This document shows positions 21,986 to 30,165 of a stretch of DNA of 62,085 bases, piece after piece. The DNA is taken from assembly GCF_000377565.1 (NCBI RefSeq), contig NZ_KB898379.1, positions 1 through 62,085 of the forward strand. Direction: 5' to 3'. A program made the position numbers and the translations under genes. The notes beneath the pieces are model-generated. The model was given only the letters and a program-made list of their open reading frames with translations. It searched no databases and was not told where the DNA came from. The stretch comes from Rhizobium sp. 2MFCol3.1 (GTDB lineage Bacteria; Pseudomonadota; Alphaproteobacteria; Rhizobiales; Rhizobiaceae). Position 1 is the first letter of the stretch, and each line of letters opens with the position of its first letter.

Positions 21986-22696
21986 ATGTTACGAACGGAC
22001 CTCGATTTTTCCATGTTTCCACAGGCCGGCTCGCGCCCGGTGCGCTGGCGGATCTCCAATGGGCTGGTGCCCTATCAGGAGGCTGTGGATATCATGGAAC
22101 AGGAAGTGGCAGCGATTGCCGAGGGGGGCGACGAGCTGGTGTGGCTGCTTGAGCATCCGCCGCTCTATACTGCCGGAACCAGCGCAGATGCACGCGATCT
22201 CGTGCAGCCCGACCGCTTTCCTGTTCACGCCACCGGGCGGGGCGGGGAGTACACCTATCATGGGCCCGGCCAGCGGGTCGCCTATGTGATGCTCGACCTG
22301 AAACGCCGCCGCCAGGATGTTCGCGCCTTCGTGGCGGCGCTGGAGGAGGTGATCATTCGCACGCTGGGTGAGATGAACGTGCGCGGCGAGCGGCGCGAGG
22401 ATCGCGTCGGCGTATGGGTCTGTCGCCCCGACAGGCCGCCGCTGCCCGATGGAACGGTGGCGGAAGACAAGATCGCCGCACTCGGCATCCGCTTGCGCAA
22501 ATGGGTGACGTTTCACGGGCTGTCGCTCAATGTCGAACCCGATCTCGATCATTTCGGAGGAATCGTTCCCTGCGGGATCTCGGCCTATGGGGTCACGAGC
22601 CTCGTCGATCTCGGCCTGCCGGTGACGATGGATGATGTGGATGTGCTGCTGCGAGAATCGTTCGAATCGGTCTTCGGCGAGACGGTGAACGGCTGA
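21986..22696 (+). CDS. lipB: Octanoyl-(acyl carrier protein):protein N-octanoyltransferase LipB
   Basis: 236 residues. LipB moves octanoate from ACP to lipoyl domains such as GcvH and the 2-oxoacid dehydrogenase E2 subunits. The signature RGGEYTYHGPGQ (85-96), K162 in EDKIAALGIR and the catalytic C196 in GGIVPCGI are present. The start at 21986 is chosen because AAGGA lies 7 nt upstream; ATGs at 21980 and 21935 are in frame but less well placed. The direct repeats TGTGACAG and GGTGACAG at 21873-21905 lie in its leader. Confidence 0.94.
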   Translation: MLRTDLDFSMFPQAGSRPVRWRISNGLVPYQEAVDIMEQEVAAIAEGGDELVWLLEHPPLYTAGTSADARDLVQPDRFPVHATGRGGEYTYHGPGQRVAYVMLDLKRRRQDVRAFVAALEEVIIRTLGEMNVRGERREDRVGVWVCRPDRPPLPDGTVAEDKIAALGIRLRKWVTFHGLSLNVEPDLDHFGGIVPCGISAYGVTSLVDLGLPVTMDDVDVLLRESFESVFGETVNG

Positions 22697-22724
22697 GCGC
22701 GGAATCAGACGGTACTGATATTGA

Positions 22725-22760
22725 GAAAGGGCCGGCGTTTCGTCGGCCCTTTCGCTTTTT
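22725..22760 (+). terminator. Terminator between lipB and the convergent small-secreted-protein gene
   Basis: A perfect 10-bp stem (GAAAGGGCCG/CGGCCCTTTC) with a 9-nt loop, then GCTTTTT on the plus strand. It is placed to end lipB, and because GAAAG gives CTTTC on the other strand it may serve both directions. Confidence 0.85.
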
Positions 22761-22765
22761 CACGT

Positions 22766-23134
22766 CTACTTGGTGCCGACGTCGCGGCAGGCATCGGTGT
22801 GCGAGGCGCCGCTGTCACCACCTGCCGTATGCAGGCCGTGACCTTTTGGCGAGTCAGCGCATGGGGGGAGTGGCTTGATGCTTGCCGTCGACATCTTGTC
22901 GACCGGCGGTGCGACGCGAACGGGAGCGAAACCATCGCTGTCGTTGGTGTAGTCGTCGGAATATTCCGGCGCCTTGTGCTGCGTGTAGTGGACGGGCTTC
23001 GGTGGAGCAACTTTGACGGGAGCGAAGCCGTCGCTATCGTTGGTGTAGTCGTTGGAATACATCGGCTGGGCGAAGGCGGCGCCGGAAAGGCAGAGGGTAA
23101 GCACGGCTGCGGCGGCTGCAAATTGAATGCGCAT
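22766..23134 (-). CDS. Small secreted protein with a duplicated 20-residue motif
   Basis: 122 residues from the ATG at 23134, which has GAGGAG upstream; longer in-frame starts are not supported. A signal peptide (about 1-22, cut after FAQ) leads to a mature protein with two near-identical units, at about 26-45 and 58-77. Each reads Y-S-x-D-Y-T-N-D-S-D-G-F-A-P-V then K/R-V-A-P-P. The tail has two cysteines (C92, C116). Probably periplasmic or surface; no family recognised. Confidence 0.8.
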   Translation of the reverse strand: MRIQFAAAAAVLTLCLSGAAFAQPMYSNDYTNDSDGFAPVKVAPPKPVHYTQHKAPEYSDDYTNDSDGFAPVRVAPPVDKMSTASIKPLPPCADSPKGHGLHTAGGDSGASHTDACRDVGTK

Positions 23135-23365
23135 ATCAGATCTCCTCAATCCATTGTTGCACACAATGTGACGTCCATTACCCTCGGCAAGAGCAAGTTC
23201 GCGCCTCAATTGAGGCCGGATTGTGAAGGGGATCTGACAGTCGCGCGCACGTTTTTTCACATGAAATCACGGCGCCGCGACTGCGTTTGATCGCTATTTG
23301 ATTGGCCTTGCGATTCGCTAAACCAGCGAGTGACGCGGCGCCATCTCGGCAATCATGAGATGATG

Positions 23366-23399
23366 TTTTCGGCCAAAACAACCCCGTTTTGACCGAAAA
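23366..23399 (-). terminator. Hairpin terminator after gph
   Basis: Arms TTTTCGG-C-CAAAAC and GTTTTG-A-CCGAAAA pair 13 of 14 positions around a 6-nt loop, two bases past the gph stop. On the minus strand the first arm provides TTTTGG, so termination is plausible. The rest of 23135-23365 holds the leader of the small secreted gene and nothing else recognised. Confidence 0.6.
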
Positions 23400-23401
23400 T
23401 G

Positions 23402-24097
23402 TTAGACAACGTTGCGCAGGTCCGCCGTGTCGATCAGCTCGTCCACCAGTTCCGGCGTGAGCTCGCTGAAGCTCTTGATGATGTGCGTCGGCTGCAGGCT
23501 TTCGATCGGAACGTCGGAATAGCCGAAGGGCACGGCGATCGAGGGGATCGCGGCATTGCGCGCGACGAGGATATCGTTGGCGCTGTCGCCGATCATGATC
23601 GTGCGCTTGGGGTCGCCGCCAGCCTTTTCGATCGTGCCGAGCAGATGGCCGGCATCGGGCTTGCGCACCGCGAATGTGTCGCCGCCGGTGATGGCGTCGA
23701 AATAATGGGTGAGCTGCAGGCGCTCCAGCAGGGTGCGGGCAAGACCTTCCAGCTTGTTGGTGCAGACGGCGAGTTTGTATCCCTTGGCCTTCAACTGATC
23801 CATCGCGTCGATCAGTCCGGGATAGGGGACCGTCGCGCCCGGCATGTTATCCGTGTAGTGCGTGATGAAGCGTTCGAGCAGTGCAGGAAATTGCTCGGGC
23901 TCCAGCGGATGCCCCTGCAGCTTGCAGGCTCTTTCGATCATCACCTTGGCGCCGTGGCCGACCAGATGCGTCAGGTCGTCGTAGGTGACCGGCGCAAGAT
24001 CAAGTGCTGCGATCGTGTAATTGAGGCTGTCGACAAGGTCGACATGGGTGTCGAGGAGGGTTCCGTCGAGATCGAAGACGACAAGGGCAGGGGTCAA
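23402..24097 (-). CDS. gph: Phosphoglycolate phosphatase
   Basis: 231-residue HAD phosphatase that hydrolyses 2-phosphoglycolate. Motif I is VVFDLDGTLLDTHVDL, with the nucleophile D9 and D11. Motif II is AVCTNKLEGLAR, and motif III/IV is KPDAGH...MIGDSANDILVARNA. The helical cap between is of the Gph type. Divergent from rpiA, a carbohydrate-phosphate gene often next to it in rhizobia; the 208-bp gap should hold both promoters. Confidence 0.9.
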   Translation of the reverse strand: MTPALVVFDLDGTLLDTHVDLVDSLNYTIAALDLAPVTYDDLTHLVGHGAKVMIERACKLQGHPLEPEQFPALLERFITHYTDNMPGATVPYPGLIDAMDQLKAKGYKLAVCTNKLEGLARTLLERLQLTHYFDAITGGDTFAVRKPDAGHLLGTIEKAGGDPKRTIMIGDSANDILVARNAAIPSIAVPFGYSDVPIESLQPTHIIKSFSELTPELVDELIDTADLRNVV

Positions 24098-24305
24098 TGG
24101 AGTTTTCGCCTGTTCAGTTGGGATGCATCCGAGTTAAGCGATGAAGGCCGCAAAAGCAACGCTTTGGCCCGGCCTGGCAGGCCTCCCGCATGTGCTTTGG
24201 ATTTCGAAAGTCTGACGTTATTTTGGCTTTCGTTTGACTGGCTGGCCGTGTAAACAACGCAACCAACGTAACAATGCGTAACGTAACACTGGGAGTAAGC
24301 GGCGC

Positions 24306-25004
24306 ATGGACGCCCGCGAAATGAAGATCAAGGCCGCGGCTGCGGCACTCGCCCATGTCGAGCATGGGATGCGTCTCGGGATCGGAACCGGAAGCACGGC
24401 CGAGGAATTCGTACGGTTGCTTGCCGAGAAGGTCGCCGACGGTTTCAAGGTCGAGGGCGTTCCGACATCGGAGCGCACGGCACGGCTTTGTGTCGAGCTC
24501 GGCGTTCCCCTGAAATCGCTCGACGAACTGCCGGAACTCGATCTGACGATCGACGGCGCCGACGAGGTCGATGCCGCGCTCGGGCTGATCAAGGGCGGCG
24601 GTGGAGCCTTGCTGCGCGAGAAGATCGTTGCCGCCACATCCGGCCGCATGATCGTCATCGCCGACGAGAGCAAGCTGGTGGAGACACTTGGCGCGTTCCC
24701 GCTGCCGATCGAAGTCAACATGTTCGGCCTCGTTTCGACGCGCATCGCGATCGAAAAGACGGCTTCGAGGCTTGGCCTTTCGGGTGCGTTGTCGCTGCGC
24801 CAATCCGGCGACGGCAATTTCACCACGGATGGTGGACACTACATTATCGATGCATCTTTTGGCCGTATTCCTGATGCAGAGGCGCTTTCAACTCAGTTGA
24901 ATGCGATCCCCGGCGTCGTGGAGCACGGGCTCTTTCTCAATATGGCCGCGCTGGCGATCATCGCCGGTCCGGCGGGCGCGCGCGAGCTGCGGGCAACAAG
25001 GTAA
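24306..25004 (+). CDS. rpiA: Ribose-5-phosphate isomerase A
   Basis: 232 residues; interconverts ribose-5-phosphate and ribulose-5-phosphate in the pentose phosphate pathway. GIGTGSTAEEF (about 22-32), DGADEVD (about 83-89), KGGGGALLREKIV and ADESK are the family motifs. GGGAG lies upstream of the ATG. The leader contains three GTAAC words in a row (24266-24294), not assigned. Followed after 15 bp by the DUF2059 gene. Confidence 0.95.
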   Translation: MDAREMKIKAAAAALAHVEHGMRLGIGTGSTAEEFVRLLAEKVADGFKVEGVPTSERTARLCVELGVPLKSLDELPELDLTIDGADEVDAALGLIKGGGGALLREKIVAATSGRMIVIADESKLVETLGAFPLPIEVNMFGLVSTRIAIEKTASRLGLSGALSLRQSGDGNFTTDGGHYIIDASFGRIPDAEALSTQLNAIPGVVEHGLFLNMAALAIIAGPAGARELRATR

Positions 25005-25019
25005 CAGGAGTTGGAACTC

Positions 25020-25583
25020 ATGAATAAATTTGCAGGTTTTGGCCGTTTTGCTGCTGCGACCGTCATTCTCTCGGGTGTTGTCCTGGGCTCTGTAGCCCAC
25101 GCGCAGGAAGCATCGCCGGAACAGCTGAAGGCAGCCCGCGCGGCTATCGACGCAATCGGCGCCACCACACAGTTCGACAATATCCTGCCGGGCCTCGCAG
25201 AGCGCCTGAAGGCCGACCTGATCCAGGATTCGCCGAACTACCAGGACCAGATCACAGCCGAAGTCGACAAACAGGCGCTGGCGCTTGCACCGCGTCGCGC
25301 CGATCTCGAAAAGGAAGCGGCGGTCACCTACGCCAAGGCGTTCACGGTCGAGGAACTCAACGCCATCGCCGCCTTCTACGGCTCGCCGGTTGGCCAGAAG
25401 CTCCTGAAGGACGGCCCGATCGCTTCGCGCGAAACCGTCAAGGCCGCTGACATCTGGGCGCAGGGCATCTCCCGCGACCTCCAGAAGTCGACCAGCACCG
25501 AGCTTGCCAAGGTGATCAAGCCGGCCCCGGCCGCCGGCACCGATCCGGCAGCTCCGGCTGCAAAGCCTGCTGCCAAGCCGTAA
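25020..25583 (+). CDS. DUF2059 secreted protein
   Basis: 187 residues from the ATG at 25020, with ACAGGAG 10 nt upstream; a TTG at 25011 is less likely. A signal peptide ends at AHA-QE (about residue 24). The mature domain, LEKEAAVTYAKAFTVEELNAIAAFYGSPVGQKLL (about 95-128 in two pieces), is the DUF2059 hallmark. The tail is Ala/Pro-rich (PAPAAGTDPAAPAAKPAAKP) and probably unstructured. Likely periplasmic, function unknown. Co-transcribed with rpiA; a strong terminator follows. Confidence 0.88.
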   Translation: MNKFAGFGRFAAATVILSGVVLGSVAHAQEASPEQLKAARAAIDAIGATTQFDNILPGLAERLKADLIQDSPNYQDQITAEVDKQALALAPRRADLEKEAAVTYAKAFTVEELNAIAAFYGSPVGQKLLKDGPIASRETVKAADIWAQGISRDLQKSTSTELAKVIKPAPAAGTDPAAPAAKPAAKP

Positions 25584-25606
25584 GGCTCGCATCATCGCTC
25601 AATACG

Positions 25607-25636
25607 AAGCCCCGGTTCGCCGGGGCTTTTGTTTTT
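25607..25636 (+). terminator. Terminator after the DUF2059 gene
   Basis: Nine-base-pair stem (AAGCCCCGG/CCGGGGCTT), a stable TTCG tetraloop and then TTGTTTTT. A strong Rho-independent terminator for the rpiA-DUF2059 unit. Confidence 0.92.
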
Positions 25637-25713
25637 GGCGATATCGGTACTATATCAAGCCTTCCTTCCATCTGACGATTCCTTCCTTCTGATGTTTTGT
25701 GCCGGAGATCCCC

Positions 25714-27099
25714 ATGACAGCCTATGATTACGACCTCTTTGTCATCGGTGGCGGCTCGGGTGGGGTGCGCAGCGCGCGCGTGGCGGCCGCACTCGGCAAG
25801 AAGGTGGCGATCGCCGAGGAATATCGCTACGGCGGCACCTGCGTCATTCGCGGCTGCGTGCCGAAGAAGCTGTTTGTCTACGCCTCGCAATATCATGAGC
25901 ATTTCGAGGATGCGGCCGGCTTCGGCTGGACCGTCGGCGAAAGCACGTTCGACTGGAAGAAGCTGATCGCGGCAAAGGATGCCGAGATCACCCGGCTCGA
26001 GGGGCTCTACAAGAAGGGTCTGTCGGGCGCCAATGCCGAAATCCTAGACACGCGCGCCGAACTCGTCGATCGGCACACGGTGCGGCTGGTCAACACCGGC
26101 AAGACGGTAACGGCGAAGACGATCGTGATCGCGACCGGCGGGACCCCGAACCTGCACGGCGCGCTGCCCGGCCACGATCTCTGCATCACCTCCAACGAGG
26201 CGTTTCATCTCGAAGAGCTGCCACGCTCGATCGTGATTGTCGGCGGCGGGTATATCGCGGTGGAATTCGCCAATATCTTCCATGGGCTCGGAGTCGAGAC
26301 GACGCTCGTCTATCGCGGGGCGGAAATCCTGTCGCGCTTCGACCACGATCTGCGCCGCGGCCTGCACGAGGCGATGGTGGCCAAGGGCATCAAGATCCAG
26401 TGCCACGACATGCTGAAGAGCGTGGCGAAGGGCGAGGACGGACTGGTCGTCGAGACGCTGAACAACGGAACGATGAATGCCGACGTGGTGATGCTGGCCA
26501 TCGGTCGTGTGCCGAACACGCATGGGCTCGGGCTCGAGGCGGCCGGCGTCGAGACGAATGCGCAGGGCGCCATCGTGGTCGATGACTACTCTCGCACCAG
26601 CGTCGAGAACATCTATGCGCTGGGCGATGTCACCGACCGGGTACAGCTGACGCCGGTGGCGATCCACGAGGCGATGTGCTTCATCGAGACCGAATACAAG
26701 AACAACCCGACGAAGCCTGATCACGACACGATCGCGACCGCTGTTTTCTCGCAGCCCGAGATCGGCACCGTGGGGCTGACCGAGGAAGAGGCCGGCAAGC
26801 GCTACAGCGACGTCGAGGTCTATCGCGCGCAGTTCCGGCCGATGAAGGCGACGCTTTCGGGGCGTACCGAGAAGATGATCATGAAGCTGATCGTCGATGC
26901 GGCGAGCCGCAAGGTCATCGGCGCCCATATTCTCGGCCATGACGCCGGCGAGATGGCGCAGCTGCTCGGCATCACGCTGAAGGCCGGCTGCACCAAGGAC
27001 GATTTCGACCGGACGATGGCCGTGCACCCGACCGCCGCCGAGGAGCTCGTCACCATGTATGCGCCGAGCTACAGGTTGAAGGATGGCGTGCGGGTCTGA
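25714..27099 (+). CDS. gor: Glutathione-disulfide reductase
   Basis: 461-residue NADPH-dependent flavoenzyme that regenerates reduced glutathione, the cofactor also used by the formaldehyde genes in this window. The FAD loop is VIGGGSGGVRSAR (10-22). The redox disulfide is C43/C48 in GGTCVIRGCVPKK. The NADPH loop is VGGGYIAVEFA. The catalytic His-Glu pair is H438/E443 in HPTAAEE. An in-frame GTG at 25699 exists; the ATG at 25714 with GGAG upstream is preferred. Confidence 0.94.
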   Translation: MTAYDYDLFVIGGGSGGVRSARVAAALGKKVAIAEEYRYGGTCVIRGCVPKKLFVYASQYHEHFEDAAGFGWTVGESTFDWKKLIAAKDAEITRLEGLYKKGLSGANAEILDTRAELVDRHTVRLVNTGKTVTAKTIVIATGGTPNLHGALPGHDLCITSNEAFHLEELPRSIVIVGGGYIAVEFANIFHGLGVETTLVYRGAEILSRFDHDLRRGLHEAMVAKGIKIQCHDMLKSVAKGEDGLVVETLNNGTMNADVVMLAIGRVPNTHGLGLEAAGVETNAQGAIVVDDYSRTSVENIYALGDVTDRVQLTPVAIHEAMCFIETEYKNNPTKPDHDTIATAVFSQPEIGTVGLTEEEAGKRYSDVEVYRAQFRPMKATLSGRTEKMIMKLIVDAASRKVIGAHILGHDAGEMAQLLGITLKAGCTKDDFDRTMAVHPTAAEELVTMYAPSYRLKDGVRV

Positions 27100-27122
27100 C
27101 GCGCGTCAGGTGATATTACCTC

Positions 27123-28403
27123 TTAGCTGGTAATACGGGGCGAGCTGATGGTCTTCAGGAAGAGGGCCTTCATCGCTGCGGAGATGCCTTCGGTCGGCGA
27201 AACCTCGAAGTAGAGGCCCGGCGATGCGCAATCCGACATGCGCGTCGGGATTTCGCTCTGGAAGGGCTTGATCCAGCTATTATACCAGCTGTTGCTCGGC
27301 AGTGGCAGGTAGGTCGTGTAGAGGATGGCAATCTTTACGCCTCGATCCTTCAGCGGCTTGCAGAAGGACGTGTCGATCGGTTCCTGGCAGCGACCACCTG
27401 TCGTCTTCTTGGTGCAGCTCGACGGCTTGTAGGCGTCGGCGACGCCATCGGAAACGAAGAACAATATTTTCTGGCGATCGGTATTCGAGTTGCCGCTGCC
27501 GGCCGGCTCGATGATCGTATTCATCTGCGTGAGAGCGCTGTCGAAGCTGGTGAGCTGGTCGGAATTGTAGTTCTGATAGGGGATGGTCATCAGATCGACT
27601 GCGTCGGTATAGGCCTTCACTTGGGTCAGGTTGGAATTCAGGCTGGAAATCGTCGTCAGCTTGGCGTCTTCGGCTTTGGTGCCGAAGGTGTAGACGCCCA
27701 TGCGAAACTGGTCCGACGTGACACGCTCGTTCTTTGCCGTATCGGTCAATGCTTGTGTCGCCTGACGCACGACGTCGATACGCATGTTGACGCCAAGGCT
27801 TTTGGCAGCCGTATAGTTGTTGCTGGCCTGGTCCATCTGATGGCAGGCAAAGGCGCAGCCGGTCTTGGCCTGCAGCTTCGAGACATCGTCAGCCGTCGCG
27901 CCCACGCCCATGGACGGTGTGTTGTCGAGGAGCATGTAGAAATCCATGAACGACGCGGTCTGATACTGAGCCGTCGCGGTGCCCGAAATCTTCATCGATG
28001 TCTGGCCCAGGATCTGCATGAAGCTCGTCGATACGGCTGCGCTGAAGGAGACTGTCGAGTTCAGCGTATTGGACGTCTTGGTCACGTCGATCGTGAGGTC
28101 GACCGGCAGGTTGCCGGTTTCACCCGACATCTGGGAAAAGAAGATGTTGTGTGCATCCGTCTTGGCGATCGGGATCGGGCCGTTGCCTGTCATCGTCATG
28201 GCGGTGGCGACGGCGTCCGAACTTTGGGCGATGGCGCCCACGGCGGCAGCGTCGGCTGCCGCCTGAAGCTGGGCGCGGACGCTGAGCGCATGTGAGAAAT
28301 CAACCGAAAGGCCCGCGGCACCGACCAGCGGAACAGTGAGCAGGGCGGTTATCATGCCGACATTGCCTGAACGATCCGCGACGAAACGACCGAATATGCG
28401 CAT
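27123..28403 (-). CDS. TadG-like pilus assembly protein with a von Willebrand A domain
   Basis: 426 residues. An N-terminal membrane helix (about 16-38, MITALLTVPLVGAAGLSVDF) is followed by the TadE/G-like RAQLQAAADAAAVGAI. A VWA domain starts near residue 153 with FYMLLDNTPSMG; its metal site reads D-x-T-x-S rather than the usual DxSxS. LFFVSDGVAD supplies a later acidic residue. Two cysteine pairs lie in the C-terminal half. Flp/Tad pilus-associated proteins of this kind are surface-exposed. It stands alone here; tadE and another tadG are at 30164-32322. Confidence 0.85.
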   Translation of the reverse strand: MRIFGRFVADRSGNVGMITALLTVPLVGAAGLSVDFSHALSVRAQLQAAADAAAVGAIAQSSDAVATAMTMTGNGPIPIAKTDAHNIFFSQMSGETGNLPVDLTIDVTKTSNTLNSTVSFSAAVSTSFMQILGQTSMKISGTATAQYQTASFMDFYMLLDNTPSMGVGATADDVSKLQAKTGCAFACHQMDQASNNYTAAKSLGVNMRIDVVRQATQALTDTAKNERVTSDQFRMGVYTFGTKAEDAKLTTISSLNSNLTQVKAYTDAVDLMTIPYQNYNSDQLTSFDSALTQMNTIIEPAGSGNSNTDRQKILFFVSDGVADAYKPSSCTKKTTGGRCQEPIDTSFCKPLKDRGVKIAILYTTYLPLPSNSWYNSWIKPFQSEIPTRMSDCASPGLYFEVSPTEGISAAMKALFLKTISSPRITS

Positions 28404-28732
28404 GGGAGAAGCCTGGGGAGTATCCTGGGAATTGAAAATTCATGCGTCAAAAAACCGAAGCATCATGCCTCGCCGTGTCAAAACAGGACGATCCTTAGCG
28501 TCCAAGCATGAATTAGATACAAAGCGTCTTGGTATATCGAACGTTAAGCGCGCTGCCGGCGTTTGAAAACGCGGCCGCGAATACCTTTATAGGGCGTCAT
28601 TGCATGGCGCGATGAGGCGGACAAAAGCGCGCCGAACCCCGCTATGCAAGATGAAGCTAAACGGCTATAAGCCGCCAGTATTTTAAAGACGGGATATCCG
28701 GCCGGTACCGGATACTGAGACAGGTGAACGAG
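28404..28732. promoter_or_regulatory. Divergent intergenic region between the TadG-like gene and aroF
   Basis: 329 bp that must carry promoters for both genes. Two small inverted repeats lie in the aroF leader: CGGCT/AGCCG around 28659-28671, and TATCCGG/CCGGATA at 28695-28701 and 28708-28714, which ends 18 nt before the aroF start. The second could hide or expose the ribosome site. No canonical -35/-10 pair was picked with confidence. Confidence 0.4.
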
Positions 28733-30106
28733 ATGGCACAGAATTGGACTCCGAACAGTTGGCGGCAAAAACCGATCCAGCAGGTTCCGGATTATCCGGA
28801 TCAGGCAGCAGTTGCGGCGACGGAAGCCCAGCTGGCGTCGTATCCTCCGCTCGTTTTCGCAGGCGAGGCGCGTCGTCTGAAAAAGCATCTTGCCAATGTG
28901 GCCGAAGGTAACGGCTTCCTCTTGCAGGGTGGCGATTGCGCCGAGAGCTTCGCGGAACATGGCGCGGACAATATCCGCGACTTCTTCCGTGCTTTCCTGC
29001 AGATGGCTGTCGTGTTGACCTATGGTGCGCAGCTGCCCGTCGTCAAGGTTGGCCGTATCGCCGGTCAGTTCGCCAAGCCGCGCTCCTCGGGCATCGAAAC
29101 GCTCGATGGCGTGTCGCTGCCGAGCTACCGCGGCGATATCATCAACGGCATCGAGTTCACCGAGGAAGCGCGTATTCCGAACCCGGAACGCCAGGCCATG
29201 GCTTACCGCCAGTCGGCCGCGACGCTGAACCTTCTGCGCGCGTTCGCGATGGGTGGCTACGCCAACCTCGAGAACGTGCACCAGTGGATGCTCGGCTTCA
29301 TCAAGGACAGCCCGCAGGGGGAGCGCTATCGCAAGCTGGCGGATCGCATCAGCGAGACGATGGATTTCATGAAGGCGATCGGCATCACCGCCGAAAACCA
29401 GCCGAGCCTGCGCGAGACCGATTTCTTCACCAGCCACGAAGCGCTGCTTCTCGGCTATGAAGAAGCGCTTACGCGCGTCGATTCAACCTCGGGCGACTGG
29501 TACGCCACGTCTGGCCACATGATCTGGATCGGCGACCGTACGCGCCAGCTCGATCACGCGCATGTGGAATACTGCCGTGGGATCAAGAACCCGATCGGTC
29601 TGAAGTGCGGCCCGACGCTGCAGGCGGACGATCTGCTGAACCTGATCGACGTTCTGAACCCTCAGAACGAAGCCGGTCGTCTGACGCTGATCTGCCGTTT
29701 CGGCCACGACAAGGTCGCAGAGCATCTGCCGCGCCTCATTCGCGCCGTCGAGAAGGAAGGCCGCAAGGTCGTCTGGTCTTGCGATCCGATGCACGGCAAC
29801 ACGATCACGCTCAACCACTACAAGACCCGCCCGTTCGAGCGGATCCTGTCGGAAGTCGAAAGCTTCTTCCAGATCCATCGCGCGGAAGGCTCGCATCCCG
29901 GCGGCATCCACATCGAGATGACCGGCAAGGACGTGACCGAATGCACGGGTGGCGCGCGCGCCGTGACGGCAGAAGACTTGCACGACCGCTACCACACGCA
30001 TTGCGACCCGCGTCTCAATGCCGACCAGGCGCTCGAGCTCGCCTTCCTGCTCTCCGAGCGGATGAAGAGCGGCCGCGACGAGAAGCGGATGGCCGTCAAC
30101 GGCTGA
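28733..30106 (+). CDS. aroF: Class II 3-deoxy-7-phosphoheptulonate synthase
   Basis: 457 residues; the first step of the shikimate pathway, joining phosphoenolpyruvate and erythrose-4-phosphate. It is the plant-like (class II) enzyme: GGDCAESFAEHGADN (about 65-79), GRIAGQFAKPRSS, KCGPTLQADDLL and CDPMHGNT are its signatures. Start ATG at 28733 with AGGTGA upstream; a GTG at 28724 is possible. A strong terminator follows. Rhizobia use this class in place of AroG/F/H. Confidence 0.95.
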   Translation: MAQNWTPNSWRQKPIQQVPDYPDQAAVAATEAQLASYPPLVFAGEARRLKKHLANVAEGNGFLLQGGDCAESFAEHGADNIRDFFRAFLQMAVVLTYGAQLPVVKVGRIAGQFAKPRSSGIETLDGVSLPSYRGDIINGIEFTEEARIPNPERQAMAYRQSAATLNLLRAFAMGGYANLENVHQWMLGFIKDSPQGERYRKLADRISETMDFMKAIGITAENQPSLRETDFFTSHEALLLGYEEALTRVDSTSGDWYATSGHMIWIGDRTRQLDHAHVEYCRGIKNPIGLKCGPTLQADDLLNLIDVLNPQNEAGRLTLICRFGHDKVAEHLPRLIRAVEKEGRKVVWSCDPMHGNTITLNHYKTRPFERILSEVESFFQIHRAEGSHPGGIHIEMTGKDVTECTGGARAVTAEDLHDRYHTHCDPRLNADQALELAFLLSERMKSGRDEKRMAVNG

Positions 30107-30138
30107 AGGCTGACCGCCCGATGATACTGAATTGAAGG

Positions 30139-30165
30139 AGCCCGGCCATCGCGCCGGGCTTTTTC
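30139..30165 (+). terminator. aroF terminator
   Basis: An 8-bp stem (AGCCCGGC/GCCGGGCT), a 6-nt loop and then TTTTTC on the plus strand. It ends aroF before the converging tadG-like gene, whose stop overlaps the T-run. Confidence 0.9.
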
